Shown here piece after piece: positions 10,842 through 21,061 of a stretch of 64,000 nucleotides of DNA (within the stretch, counting starts at the first letter, position 1; each line of letters starts with the position of its first letter). A program made the position numbers and the translations under genes. Source of the stretch: Gracilaria caudata. Lineage: Eukaryota > Rhodophyta > Florideophyceae > Gracilariales > Gracilariaceae. The notes below the pieces were generated by a model. That model had not been told where the DNA came from and made no database searches. It saw only the letters and a list, made by a program, of their open reading frames with translations. The DNA lies in contig JASCIV010000014.1 of NCBI GenBank assembly GCA_030374735.1, positions 19,310-83,309 of the forward strand, written 5' to 3'.

Positions 10842-11956
10842 GGACCTCCAATACCTTTTGTTTTGATCGGGAGTTAAAATTTACTTGTAGTCGCGAAAGC
10901 AGTAAACGTTCGGGTGTTGGTGAAACCGGCTTGTACTGAGGGCAACGTTTTGCCGATATGGCCTTGGTATCCATAAGGCCGATATTTAGATGACCCCGGC
11001 CTGTACCAGTACTTGTTGGGCTTCTCCATCATTCGCAAACGTGCTATGTCTACCAAGTTGGATTGAATATTGTAGGGCAAGGAGGACAAAAGAGACCGGG
11101 GTTGGACTAGCTTAAATACTTCATTTCGTGTTCCCTTAGGTTCCAGGCGAAGCGGGTACTGCTCTCTGTTTAAGGTCCGCAAAGCAGGAAAGAAAAATCG
11201 ACCAACAGTGCAAACTTTCCTGCCAGGCAAAGCCTCGCGAGGCAAAGCCTCGCGCTCATGCGTACTGACTGACCTGACACTTGCAAAACTTCAGCCCTCA
11301 TTAACTCCTTGGGAGTTCTGCCTCCACGAGGATCGGGCGTCCAAATTTGTGCAACGGATCCAATGGCTCTTATTCTTTAAGTGCGCAAAAAGATTTTGGT
11401 TTGCGTTGAGAAAACCAAACGTCATGTTGCTTGGTTCTTAGATTCGTGTTTCTCCACCACGATGCCGGACAAGATTCAGAGCTTTCTTTTTCAGAGAAGG
11501 CACAAAAACAACATAGGCACGCAAAGGTTCATTCTCTCGCGATGGTGAGCTATTCCAGTGCACATAACCAACCGACACAGCGAAAAGCTGTCTTTCTTGC
11601 TGTCGGTTGTTAGAACACGGAACTCTAGGCAGAACTCAAGCAGACCGTATGCTGCTCAATCGCATACAAGGGCGTCCCCCATGAGCTGGTTGTCTCCAAA
11701 GGAGTAGAGACGCGTTACTGAAAGCTTTCGCTTTCGCAGAAACGACTGGCACTCGAGAGGACTGACGGTCTCAAGGGTGGAGGAAGCCCAGACGTTCGAG
11801 AAGCATAAATAGGCCTTCACTTCCAACCTCAAACCTTGTTCGCCGCCCTCGTCTGCACTTTCCCAACTTGACTTGGGTACCTTCCACGGTTCGCAACGCA
11901 TGCAGAGTACGCCGCTCTGCACGTTTAGCAACGTCTGTTCTACTTCTGTGACCCTT
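10842..11956. other. Intergenic with a possible short minus-strand coding fragment
   Basis: Minus strand 11245-10874 is open for 123 codons and reads protein-like towards its end (MMEKPNKYWYRPGSSKYRPY onward), but its only in-frame ATG is at about codon 72, leaving 52 residues. It could be the last exon of a gene, a relic, or chance. An exact 15-bp tandem duplication lies at 11225-11254 (aggcaaagcctcgcg twice). A TATA-like element, CATAAATA (11804-11811), precedes the Cys-rich gene at 11957. Confidence 0.35.
11225..11254 (+). repeat. Exact 15-bp tandem duplication
   Basis: The unit aggcaaagcctcgcg occurs twice without change. Short, non-coding, no known role. Confidence 0.85.
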
Positions 11957-12553
11957 ATGTATATTGTTACGCTGAAGATCGTTATCGCCATGGCTTCGGC
12001 TGTATTCGTGTCCAGCGCGAACGCCGCGTCCGTCCGCAATCTTTCTCTGAATTCTACCGAACGCAACAAACTCCCCTTCTGCGACTTGAAAACCTGTTTT
12101 GCTTATTCACGTGCGAATGCTCCGTGTCTCATCGACGATATTCGCAATAACATGAAAAGAGTTACGACATGCAGCAAGGCATTACAGAGTGATTACCCAT
12201 TCATGAAGCCGAGACCAACACCAACTCCACCTGCTCATTGCTTCCGTGACACCGATAGGGAAAGGAGAAACCAGTGTTGCATCGAACACCAGTTGCAGTG
12301 CGCTAAGAAGGGTGAATTGTGCTTGTTTGAGACAATCAATAAGATTCGCGTCGAACAGTGTGCATTTGGACTGTTCTGTGATATTCACCGTCCTACTAGC
12401 AAAAATACATGCCGCTCGGTTTACATGTTACCCGTTTGTTCTTTCAAGTATTGCCTCAGTAAGCCGTCCAAGCTCTGCCGCAGAGGAACAATATATTTCA
12501 ATTGCGATGTGTTCGTCATTCTTAAAACCGCGTTCCCTCCCACGCGTCAGTAG
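11957..12553 (+). CDS. Putative secreted Cys-rich protein
   Basis: 198 residues if started at 11957, where the protein opens with a clean signal peptide (MYIVTLKIVIAMASAVFVSS, then ANA as a likely cleavage site). An ATG at 11900 would add 19 residues in front and bury the signal; a TATA-like element at 11804-11811 fits either. The mature part is rich in cysteine (about 19 residues), with a Thr/Pro linker (PRPTPTPPAHC) separating an N-terminal and a C-terminal Cys cluster. Segments such as QCAKKGELC and EQCAFGLFCDI resemble the Cys spacing of the 24-kb repeat protein, but a shared origin is not certain. One N-glycosylation site (NLSLNST region) is visible. No catalytic motif; it is probably extracellular or in the cell wall. 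Function unknown. Confidence 0.6.
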   Translation: MYIVTLKIVIAMASAVFVSSANAASVRNLSLNSTERNKLPFCDLKTCFAYSRANAPCLIDDIRNNMKRVTTCSKALQSDYPFMKPRPTPTPPAHCFRDTDRERRNQCCIEHQLQCAKKGELCLFETINKIRVEQCAFGLFCDIHRPTSKNTCRSVYMLPVCSFKYCLSKPSKLCRRGTIYFNCDVFVILKTAFPPTRQ

Positions 12554-13478
12554 ATGAATCAAGTCATTGCGAGAAGGTTACTCCCGATTTTGCGGTCTCT
12601 GCAGAGACTTCATTGAATAGCTGGCATGTTTACTCTTCTTCTGGATGAGCATACAATACGTTTGAAAGAGTCGCTGGTGATAAGATGCTTAATACCTTCA
12701 TAAGAGATGCCTGAGGATCTTCTTGCCGGTTTGGTGCACTAGTAAACAGAGAAATGGTATCTTTGTTGTGGTAGCATCCGCATTTTTCATAGTTACATCC
12801 ATTAATACATGATTGATACAACATCACCATTCCGATTTTGTTTGCTTCGTTTTATTAGCAGTGAGTACCTTCGTATTTGCGGAAGAAAAGCGCACTTTCA
12901 CTGTGTTGTTGCAACGTTACGATGCAAGAGCGATAAATCTCCTCTGCGTGAGGTCTCTGGCCTGACCCTTCACACGCTTTGCATCGTCAGGATTACGCCT
13001 AATCCCTTCAGCTGAAGAGATGAATCGCGTCGTCTCTCTCAGCTGTCACGGAGGGTAAGGAAGAGAGAAGCGCGTACTGGAGCATTGAGAATGTTCAAGC
13101 GTTCAAGGTGGACGTCACACTCTGTATACATACCCAAGCCTGAGTGCGCTTCGCAGTTTCTTATCAGACAATAAGAGTCCCATCCAAGGTATTACAGGTG
13201 TTTGCATGACCGCTAAAGTTTACCAGATTTCCGGTCGAGAACAGCTGTGAGACGGTTTTTCACTTGCAAGGAGAAACCTAAGCGGCGGTAAGTAGCGGTT
13301 GGGACGGATTTTGGGCAAGCCAGATTATACAAAATAATGTGGAAGGCCATGTTTCCATAAACTCACAGCACACCGCCGCAGCAGTAAACAGACGGCGTCT
13401 AGGCTGGCGTCTCAAACGGTCTGGCCTGACCCAGCCCTCTCTTGCACCTTGAAATAAAGCTTTTTCATCATCATAAAC
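12554..13478. other. Intergenic, no gene seen
   Basis: Short frames only. Towards 13450 an aataaa-like signal (ttgaaataaagc) occurs on the plus strand, without an obvious gene behind it. Confidence 0.5.
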
Positions 13479-14789
13479 TCACGTGGGGTTTCCTTGTCGC
13501 TGGCTCGTGCCACTGCAAGAAGAAATCATGCTGCCCAGCATTGACGCTCGTTTACGATCGTCAACGCCCCACTTTCCGAGAATCTTGGCAATGTGCTTCT
13601 CGTCCGTATCAATGACCCACAAGCGAGCGAACCATCGCACGCCATGTACTTCGACAAGCATGTTTTCAGCATTGGTTTCTTGCGCCTCATCAGCTTTACA
13701 TAGTGCGATCATAATGGAACAATCCTTGGCAGCAGCTGCTTGCAAAAAACCAGCAAGCAACTGGACAGAAGCTGGAACTGACAAACTCTGCACTGCTTTT
13801 ACAGCCTTTGCATACTCTGCTGCGCTGTGCAGTTGATGTGCTTGGTCAGAAGTTTTATAAGTGATATCCTCCCAGTGTGTGACTGACTGAACAGTATACA
13901 GGGCACGACGGACCTGTTTTGTGGCCTGTTGCTCACCAAGACGACGGATGAGATGTCTCATTATGATTTCGGCGCCAATGTTATCGATCAGATCGGCCGA
14001 TTGAATGGCCATGATCCCCTGTGCGCATTCATTATCGAGCACTATAGCATGAGCAGCAGCACGCAACTCATGAAGATGATGGGCAGGATCACATGGTTCG
14101 CCCGATCGGAATACTCGCAGGCTGCGCGAGTTCTCAGCGAGGAGACTGGAGATGGCGCTAGACACTGTGGGAATATCATCGCTGAGAAGATGGGATGGAC
14201 TGTACGGTCGATGGGGAAGGGTCCCATGCTGCAAGAGATAATTCTTGATGTGGTACGGCGGACGACTGTATTTCTCAAGCGTTGATGCAATATTTGGCGG
14301 TATTAGCCTGGATCGCGATAAAAGGGCGGCCTTCGGTTTGATTTCAACCAGGGTGGTGTTAGGACCAAAGTGAAAGGCAACGTCTGGAAAGAGCGAGGCG
14401 AAGCGATGGTGTGGCGAGATGTGAGATGCAGCTCGGCGATGAGACGGTCGCAATGGGGTAGCGCGTTGGGACAGCTGTTTGATATAGGCAGGAGTTAGTG
14501 TAACGGATTGATGCGGAAGAAGATATCGGGACAGATAGCGACGAAAAAGAGATTGGGGAACGGTTGTGATTTGTTGCAGAGGGGCGCACGGATGGTTCTT
14601 GACGGCGTAGATGACGAGCACTTGTGGGGGTTCGTCGGGGGCGTTTGAAAAGATCAGCTTCTGCGCTCCTTCGATGCGATAGTTCCAGCGGTGTGGCGGA
14701 GGGAGGGTTGGGACAGCGATGGGAAAGTTGTGATTCTTGGGACCAGGCGGCTGACGGTCATTTGCGAAGGTGGGGCGGAAGCATGACAT
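13479..14789 (-). CDS. IPK1: Inositol-pentakisphosphate 2-kinase
   Basis: Single exon, 436 residues from the ATG at 14789. The N-terminal segment RWNYRIEGAQKLIFSN (about 34-49) matches the W-x-Y-R-x-E-G nucleotide-binding signature of the Ins_P5_2-kinase family; the family hallmark EIKPK is at 149-153, in VEIKPKAALLSRSRLIPP; and the late catalytic segment ARLWVIDTDEKHIAKI provides the Asp-x-Asp-x-Lys pattern that binds metal and phosphate. The enzyme phosphorylates the axial 2-position of inositol pentakisphosphate to make phytate (InsP6), needed for mRNA export and phosphate storage. The length is normal for algal and plant members. Between the motifs the protein is diverged and rich in Ser/Arg/His, so identification rests on the signatures. 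Confidence 0.85.
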   Translation of the reverse strand: MSCFRPTFANDRQPPGPKNHNFPIAVPTLPPPHRWNYRIEGAQKLIFSNAPDEPPQVLVIYAVKNHPCAPLQQITTVPQSLFRRYLSRYLLPHQSVTLTPAYIKQLSQRATPLRPSHRRAASHISPHHRFASLFPDVAFHFGPNTTLVEIKPKAALLSRSRLIPPNIASTLEKYSRPPYHIKNYLLQHGTLPHRPYSPSHLLSDDIPTVSSAISSLLAENSRSLRVFRSGEPCDPAHHLHELRAAAHAIVLDNECAQGIMAIQSADLIDNIGAEIIMRHLIRRLGEQQATKQVRRALYTVQSVTHWEDITYKTSDQAHQLHSAAEYAKAVKAVQSLSVPASVQLLAGFLQAAAAKDCSIMIALCKADEAQETNAENMLVEVHGVRWFARLWVIDTDEKHIAKILGKWGVDDRKRASMLGSMISSCSGTSQRQGNPT

Positions 14790-17069
14790 AGTGAGGATGG
14801 GCGAAAACGGCTGGAGGACGTGAAGGAGGTGCTTGGACGTGATGCGGCAGGTGTATCTAATACGGCAGGGTGGGAGAGGAGCAAGCAGCAGCCAAAAAGA
14901 CGCGCAGGGTATGTGACGTGAGGATGGGGGATGGAGGGGGTAGGGTTTGAGGATGGAAAAAAGCTATATGAGGGAAAAAGAAGCAGTTTGGACGAGAAAT
15001 AAGTTACAGACGATGGAGGCGTGGCGCGAGGACGGAATCGCGGCCCCTGACGGCGATGTGCAAAGACGTCGATGGCCGCGTAGGAGTGGCACGGCACGGG
15101 GACGGGCGAAGTGAGTGTACGCGCGCCGTGGGGCACGGACAGAGATTTATGAGCTTCTGCAAACGTGCTGGTGCGCTGTGGCATGAAGGCGGATTGCTTC
15201 AGCTGGTGGCTGTAGTGTGGTCACGCGACAGGCACACATTCTCAGCCGCAGCGGTTGTCGCCTTTGCGGCCGCGTATGACACAATTAAACGCACCGGCTT
15301 TGATGCGATGCGTGGGTTTATATCCCCTGCGGAAGGGAAGTAACCGAAGGGCGGCAGCCTCTCGCGCGGGTGGTGCTTGCTGAGAGTTAGGGCACGCTGG
15401 ACATGTTGTCCCGTTGACGGCTCTCTCGGATCTTGGTGTTCGGAGGCAATCTACCTTCCGTCTCAAGCCCGTTTGCACAAAACAACTTTTTGAGCGCGGT
15501 GTGTTCGTGTCGCGACGCGACTTGTTGTCGCGAGAGTTCAGCGGCGAAGAACGAAGGCGCGCGTGCGTTGCAAACCCTGTCGGACAGCCGATGAGATTCG
15601 TGCGTGTTTCGATGCCAAATCTTTCCGCGCGCTCGCGGGTTCAAACGAGAAAACGAGCCTTGGGGCTAGTCGTGGATCGTGGCGCGCATAGCGCCATGGG
15701 TATGTGTAGCGCGATTCAACATTCGGACTGAGAAACCTACGCAAGGTCCTCGCCCATGCCGCACCTCGCTGCTCTTCGGCGCCAACGTGCCTGCAGATCG
15801 AGTTGAGCCCTTCAACGACATGTCAAGCCGGTGCAGTGTGCCTTTCGGACTTGTAGGATAACGGAAGTCATTGTTAGTTACAGTTACGAGATGTGTCTTG
15901 ACACCGTTCACATTTGAATTGTGCGCAACAACTCTTCACAGCTCGATTCCCCCTGGCGCTCTGCGTCTCGACAACCGCTCCAAGGTTCTCAACAGCACCG
16001 CTTGGCAAGAAACGCGAATCACAAGATTCAAGCTGTACAAGTCGGCCCGTTGTTCACAGCAAACACACATGCGCCCCAAAACAGTCAAACTGAAGCTGTT
16101 CAACAGCTGCGGCTCACCAGCGCAGAAACCATTAGATATCAGATGCACCGCTCCTCTCTTTCGATAGCGCTCCACCACCGATACCGCCCATGCCATGTTC
16201 CACGATTGCCACTTCGTTCCCATCCCCGACACACGTGCGCAAAGCGAGCGCTCTCACACGCGCCGCGGTAAACAGCAAGCTGCTGCTGTTTCACCTGCAC
16301 AAGAACAATTGCGCTCCCATACGCAACTCCCGCCGCATCCACGCATTCACTGTATCTTCGTTGCGAACGAGCACAACGTTGTCGGCGTCTTTGGCGTGAA
16401 GTCAAAAGACCTCTCTTGGTGCGTCGCATCGCAATTCGCAAACACTTGTCTACATGCGAGTACCACTACGCTCACAGCGAGGCGTCTCCGAATCCTGTCG
16501 CGTTCAACGTAGGTCGTCGTTCCCGGCGTTGTGTAAGCACGCACTCCTACGTATGCATGCTGCGGCGTCTCCGTCGCGCTGACAAGAGGTACGGAGCATA
16601 TATCTTCCAGTTCGTTTTCGCGCCGATATCGATAGCACGTTCATAGCATTTCCGAAGCACGTGTATCTATGGGAACGTCGTTTCGCTTCATTTCTCTCAG
16701 AGCGCGCGCAACGCCCGCGTTGCCCACGTTGACCTCTTCTTCACTCACCTCCACCACAGCTCGAACGTATTCGCGTTCACACAGATTCACAGTCAGACAG
16801 CATTCCGTCTGCGCCTCTCATTCGCCTGATCTTCGCATCTGGAAGACGACGATGGAATCTGCTGGAGTCAGTGTAACAAAGATGCAAGTGCTTACAACAA
16901 TAACATTGACCCCCCTCCCGTCCGTGTTTACATACGCCTGCGCTTCTTTGAGGATACGTTTGTCCTCTCCGGGTTGCAGGAAAGAGAATAACAAGCGTCA
17001 CGCACTAATTTGGCGTACTTGATTTTCTACGTTCGCGTGAGGCCTCTTCAAAATGGTGCCTCAAAACTG
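14790..17069. other. Gene-poor stretch, 2.3 kb
   Basis: No supported gene. A plus-strand frame at 16195-16512 (105 residues from an ATG, containing IHCIFVANEHNVVGVFGVKS) looks slightly protein-like and might be an exon, but it has no domain and no convincing splice partners. Other open frames here are short and Arg/Ser-rich in several frames at once, as expected from base composition. Confidence 0.4.
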
Positions 17070-17077
17070 TATAAATA
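17070..17077 (+). promoter_or_regulatory. TATA box of the gene at 17214
   Basis: A perfect TATAAATA lies 137 bp before the ATG at 17214, with a cytosine-rich stretch about 30 bp downstream that would suit a transcription start. Spacing from the ATG resembles the CATAAATA element in front of the Cys-rich gene at 11957. Confidence 0.5.
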
Positions 17078-17213
17078 CCCCGCACTCCCGGCGTGCACGA
17101 CTCTTCCGCCCAACACCCCCGACATCACAACGCCGAACCGCATCGCGGAACTGCTTCGTCTTTTATCGCAAGCCCAGTTCCCCGTGTCACGACTCTTGTG
17201 GATCAGCACCATC

Positions 17214-18005
17214 ATGCCTCGCCGTAAGCCAGCGAAAATCAAGTCGCCCATTGCGAAGCTACGTGCAGAGTGTAGAGCTACGATTCCGCACTTCCGCATC
17301 AGACGGGACACTGCAGTGCGTACCCCTCCTCCTCAGCCTCGCAGATCATATAAGTTCAGGAGACCAACTCTCATACCACCGCAGCGCCATGTGTTGTCGG
17401 GTAGTCCGGCATCAACACTGTGTTCCCCATTGGACTCTGTGACCACACCGCCAAGCACGCGGAGGCCTGCGGTCATGTCATCGCCAGACCATAACATAGA
17501 ACTAACGCCGCTGACACTGGGTGGTAATCGTAACACTGCGGTCATGCCAGGGAAGGATCTAGCTTCAACGGCATCGCCAAGGGCCGCTGAGACGCATTCC
17601 GTGGACGAGCCCTGTGCGCTAGATTCTGAGAATGCTCAAGTGTCCCGCCCCCGCCCCCGCAAGCTAACGAAGCTTGAATGTTTGCTCGCCGATTGGGAAC
17701 ACTATGAGAAAGGGAAGGAGTATAACCCCACATTCTTTGATCGCCGTCGGGCTCCAGGTATTGGAGAGGACGATGACGGGGAGGACATTTACGTCGAAGA
17801 TCGCAGGCCGCACCCATTCAGTGCACCACCTTCTCGTGCTGCAGCAAGGTTACCCCCGATGCAACCAATCAACCGCGCCGACTACGATAACCCCGGATAC
17901 TCCGACAATGATGGCTTTATCGAGATCCCTGACAATGTGAAATCTCTCTCTGATATTCATCGCCAGAAAATTGACCACCTAAAACGTCGACGCTCCCGTC
18001 ATTGA
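17214..18005 (+). CDS. Orphan basic/disordered protein
   Basis: 263 residues from the ATG at 17214 (context atcATGcc; upstream frame is open but lies before the TATA-based start). The N-terminus is very basic (MPRRKPAKIKSPIAKLRAEC), the middle is rich in Pro, Ser and Thr, and the C-terminal half holds a more conserved-looking block (KLTKLECLLADWEHYEKGKE, then YNPTFFDRRRAPGIGEDDDG) and ends in a basic LKRRRSRH tail. No enzyme motif, signal peptide or membrane segment. The charge pattern suggests a nuclear protein that binds nucleic acid or partners through short motifs; this is inference only. I do not recognise the family. Confidence 0.55.
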   Translation: MPRRKPAKIKSPIAKLRAECRATIPHFRIRRDTAVRTPPPQPRRSYKFRRPTLIPPQRHVLSGSPASTLCSPLDSVTTPPSTRRPAVMSSPDHNIELTPLTLGGNRNTAVMPGKDLASTASPRAAETHSVDEPCALDSENAQVSRPRPRKLTKLECLLADWEHYEKGKEYNPTFFDRRRAPGIGEDDDGEDIYVEDRRPHPFSAPPSRAAARLPPMQPINRADYDNPGYSDNDGFIEIPDNVKSLSDIHRQKIDHLKRRRSRH

Positions 18006-18169
18006 CTTGCGGTGTAAACCCCTTGGCACTAGTGGCACCCGTGCCTCATACTGAATATTCACTGTAAGCACTGAGTGTGTAATGGTAGCATTGCTGTCTC
18101 CAGTTATGAATACTTGAGTTTTGACTCAATTTGGCCTAAGACCTTACAAAGGAATACAATGACCATGCC

Positions 18170-18360
18170 TAGAAATGCTGAAATATGTGGGCTTTAGTTA
18201 ATGTAAATTATCTATTGCTTTTTAGCGTTTACTTCTTAAGTCCATTTTTTCTGGGTTTTTTGGTATTTTTAATTTCAGAGATAAATTATGCGCCATAAAA
18301 TAATTAAAATTGCTAATTTTTTGTTAGAATTAAATTTGTAGTGGAAAATTTAATTTCGAA
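18170..18360. other. AT-rich block
   Basis: About 190 bp with poly-A/T runs and TAATT/AATTA repeats, much richer in A+T than both flanks, which are near even composition. It holds no open frame. It ends ~490 bp before the R3H/G-patch gene. Candidate explanations are a promoter-proximal nucleosome-free region or a fragment of organelle DNA inserted in the nucleus. Confidence 0.6.
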
Positions 18361-18848
18361 CTACGCAGAGAAGCCGTCTTGCCGGTATATTTTGAGTCGT
18401 TCATACCGAAAAATATTTTGTACGGTAAAGAGATTTATTTTGTTTAAGCGGTTTCGTCGTGAACTGAATGGCACCGGTGCGTTCAGTTCCAGCAATGGTC
18501 GCAGTCTTCCGTTGTTGTGCCACACTCGGTTCCTTGGTTACTTGTTGAGGACGAAAATCAGCGCGGTCATCGAAGAGGATGCCGACGCTATTGCCCCAGG
18601 CCGCAACCGAGTCTTCTTCCCGTACGTAGGTGTCCGCTGCCAACTGTTTTCCCTTCCTACGGAGCACGTAAAGCTTCCTGTGAATACGCTTGGGAATCCT
18701 AGACGGTCAATTGGGCAACGCGTCGTCCTCGCCAAGAAGGCAGTGGCAACGTGTTGTACCTCTCTACCGTCTGGTGAAGCTCAACCTCACTCGCTACTCT
18801 CGAGAATTCAACCTTCGCCCGGTACCCAAATCATTGAACAGTGTTGCG

Positions 18849-19739
18849 ATGACTACTCGAAGAACCCGTCGCAATAATCGCCGTAACAACCGCAATGTCA
18901 ATCGTCACAACCGCGGTCACACTGCGCAATCAAACGACAGAACGCGACGAAGTTCTATCGAGCAGGCGGTGCTCAGCTACCCAGACAATCCACCGTCTAT
19001 CGTAGATTCCGACGAATCCTCCAACTTCTCATTCTCATCTGCCGCCGAGGACTACATTGCGAATCTGGCCGAGAATGAGTCCTGTTCAAACTCGTCAGAT
19101 GTTGTTGCATCAAACGCTCCGAGGGAGTCTTCCCCACCACCACCTATGAGACATCCAGTCGTTATCGAAGGTTTACGTGCGTATGATTTGTTCTCTGATC
19201 CTGGCAGAATTGAACTTCACTATGTTTGTCGCCCGGATAAGAGCGCGGTGTTCCGTCTGGCCCTGCACAAGGCCGCCGAAGGTTTGGGTGCGACCTCCGA
19301 GTCTGTTGGAAAAGGGAAAGACCGAAAGGTCGTCATGACCATGGAAACTGACCACGAAATGACGCTGAGTAGGGACGAGTTCGGAGATGTTCTCCACGAA
19401 ATTGTAGAGAATCTTTTTGGGGCGCCAAAGAAGTCTGGGAAAGAAAAACAGAAAGATAGGAGAAGAAGGGTTCAGATGGAACGCAGACAAAGGAAAATGG
19501 AATCGTTTTTGGATGAGAGAATAACCACAGGTGATTTACGTAGTAGTAGAAGTAGCTCGAAGAAGAATAAGAAAACGGGCAGTGCTCCAGAACAAAGAGT
19601 TGGAAGGACAAACGTTGGTTATGGAATGCTAGAGCGTATGGGTTGGGCGGAGGGACAAGGTCTAGGAGCCGAAGGAGAAGGGCTCCGCGAGCCTTTAGAA
19701 GCTGAACGTCGACGCACACGAGCAGGATTAGGGTCCTAG
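18849..19739 (+). CDS. R3H and G-patch domain protein, SQS1-like
   Basis: 296 residues from the ATG at 18849. The N-terminus is an Arg/Asn-rich low-complexity tail (TTRRTRRNNRRNNRNVN), followed by an acidic Ser-rich stretch. Residues ~110-160 hold an R3H domain: FRLALHKAAEGLGATSESVG with the R-x3-H core (here R-L-A-L-H) and a following basic strand. The C-terminus has a G-patch (NVGYGMLERMGWAEGQGLGA and on to RAGLGS), whose glycine pattern is complete. R3H plus G-patch in this order is typical of yeast Sqs1/Pfa1 and its relatives, which activate the DEAH helicase Prp43 in ribosome biogenesis and splicing. It is shorter than yeast Sqs1. Open sequence continues upstream of the ATG but only from a TTG. 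Confidence 0.8.
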   Translation: MTTRRTRRNNRRNNRNVNRHNRGHTAQSNDRTRRSSIEQAVLSYPDNPPSIVDSDESSNFSFSSAAEDYIANLAENESCSNSSDVVASNAPRESSPPPPMRHPVVIEGLRAYDLFSDPGRIELHYVCRPDKSAVFRLALHKAAEGLGATSESVGKGKDRKVVMTMETDHEMTLSRDEFGDVLHEIVENLFGAPKKSGKEKQKDRRRRVQMERRQRKMESFLDERITTGDLRSSRSSSKKNKKTGSAPEQRVGRTNVGYGMLERMGWAEGQGLGAEGEGLREPLEAERRRTRAGLGS

Positions 19740-19790
19740 TTAACAGGGTTCTCACTCCAAGTTGCTGGATTAGAGAGTAGGTATGGTTCG

Positions 19791-20153
19791 TTAGTTGCTG
19801 AATGCACTCAAAACAGAAAATCTTGTGGTCACATACTCATCGTCAAGATCATCTCCCCCGAGATGGGTGTAAAACGGAACGAAAGCAACTGCTCGAGAGG
19901 TTGGGTTTGTGATACTACGCCAGTTCGTCTCATTCGGGAGGACATCTTCCTCATCACTGGAAGCCATATTGTCATCGAAGAATTCTTCCTTGGTTTCACT
20001 GACCATCACTCTGTGACCGTCCGAAGCGATATCGTTGGCTAACTCGCGGCTTCGCTTGCGCGAGGTGAAGAGGTTAGATGCGGCGCTTCGGTTAAGCCGA
20101 ACATGCGATCTCAACATAGCGTTTCCAGTCGAATTCGGGTGACGGGATGGCAT
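19791..20153 (-). CDS. Small acidic orphan, copy 1 of a two-member family
   Basis: 120 residues from the ATG at 20153, chosen because the paralogue at 23159-23560 begins with the same MPS start and aligns from there on. Shared features in order: MPS-x2-P-x-S-x-GNA, a basic RKR-x-RE-(L/I)-AN motif, an acidic middle (EEFFDDNMASSDEED), and a conserved C-terminal block reading FVPFYTHLGGDDLDDEYVT. No known domain, signal peptide or membrane segment. The RKRSRE motif could be a nuclear signal. The two copies lie 3 kb apart in opposite orientation with the DUF1826 gene between them. Function unknown. Confidence 0.65.
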   Translation of the reverse strand: MPSRHPNSTGNAMLRSHVRLNRSAASNLFTSRKRSRELANDIASDGHRVMVSETKEEFFDDNMASSDEEDVLPNETNWRSITNPTSRAVAFVPFYTHLGGDDLDDEYVTTRFSVLSAFSN

Positions 20154-21061
20154 GTTACGCTGGTATTTTTGTATAGCTTGGTAGGATGCCAAAGGGTGCA
20201 GAGGAACAGACAGAATGATGAGCCCTGGGTTGTGTTGAGTCCGCAGGCATTCACTGGTGTCAAGCACAGCAGTAAGGAAGTCGACGGTTCAAACCTTTTC
20301 TGGTACAACGGCGCTTTTGCTGGGTGGCTCGATTTCAGGGCTTTCTGTGGATAGATATCTACATGTGCATTGAATGGAAATTCTTTTTGTCCTACCCTTG
20401 CATGACACCATGATGGTGAGGGATGGAATGGAGCTATCAACGGTCACACTGGAATTTTCGATACCCTTGTAGATGCGAATCATAGAGTCTCAGTAATACT
20501 GATTTTGAAGAACAAGTTCTTGTGTAGTTATGGTGGCGAATGCTGAATTAACTCAAGAGCACACTGCACACTACTAGTGTTAGTTTAGAAGAGGCTTTCA
20601 TTGAAGATAGATTTTCTGATTGTCCGTTCGGACGCGGGGCCCCCGGCGTAAACTGTGGTCAAACCAAGAAGCATTGATGATGCTTTCGTTTCTTTATGAG
20701 TTCATGAAATTCTTTGCTAAGAGACACAAGAGTGTGGGTGCTTCTGCGTGAAAGAGTATAGGTCACAACCCACCTGCGGAGTTTCGCCTTTGCCAGAGTG
20801 TGTATCTAATCTCTTGCTTGTCACCAATCATCAAAAGCTTTCATCTGTTTCTTAATCGATTCTTAGCTGCGTGTAGCACATCTTGCCTTCACGCACTCTG
20901 ACCGCTGTGGTGGTGAATGTATGTGCATGACTACCCTGCTCACATATACTGGCAACACCGCGTTCACACTAAGCTTCTGCTCATCCTCTATGCTACTTGT
21001 ACGCGCATTTTACACTGCATGTCTACTAAGCTAAAAGATGAATTCCACCACCACATCCTTC
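20154..21061. other. Intergenic, with two copies of the TACCCTTG motif
   Basis: TACCCTTGCA (20393-20402) and TACCCTTGTA (20462-20471) lie 240-320 bp before the start of the orphan gene on the minus strand. A 64-codon minus-strand frame at 20289-20483 has no support as a gene. The remainder shows nothing recognisable. Confidence 0.5.

Noticed and set aside
14654..15184. Minus-strand 176-codon frame overlapping the start of IPK1
   Set aside because: It overlaps the IPK1 coding region in another frame, is Ser/Pro-rich and has no domain; it includes the IPK1 5' region.
18341..18877. Plus-strand 178-codon frame before the R3H/G-patch gene
   Set aside because: It starts at GTG, overlaps the real start in another frame, and has no domain; it is the probable promoter/5' UTR.
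20270..20300. GGTTCAAACC, resembling a tRNA B box
   Set aside because: No acceptor or T-stem pairing and no A box at the right distance; not a tRNA.
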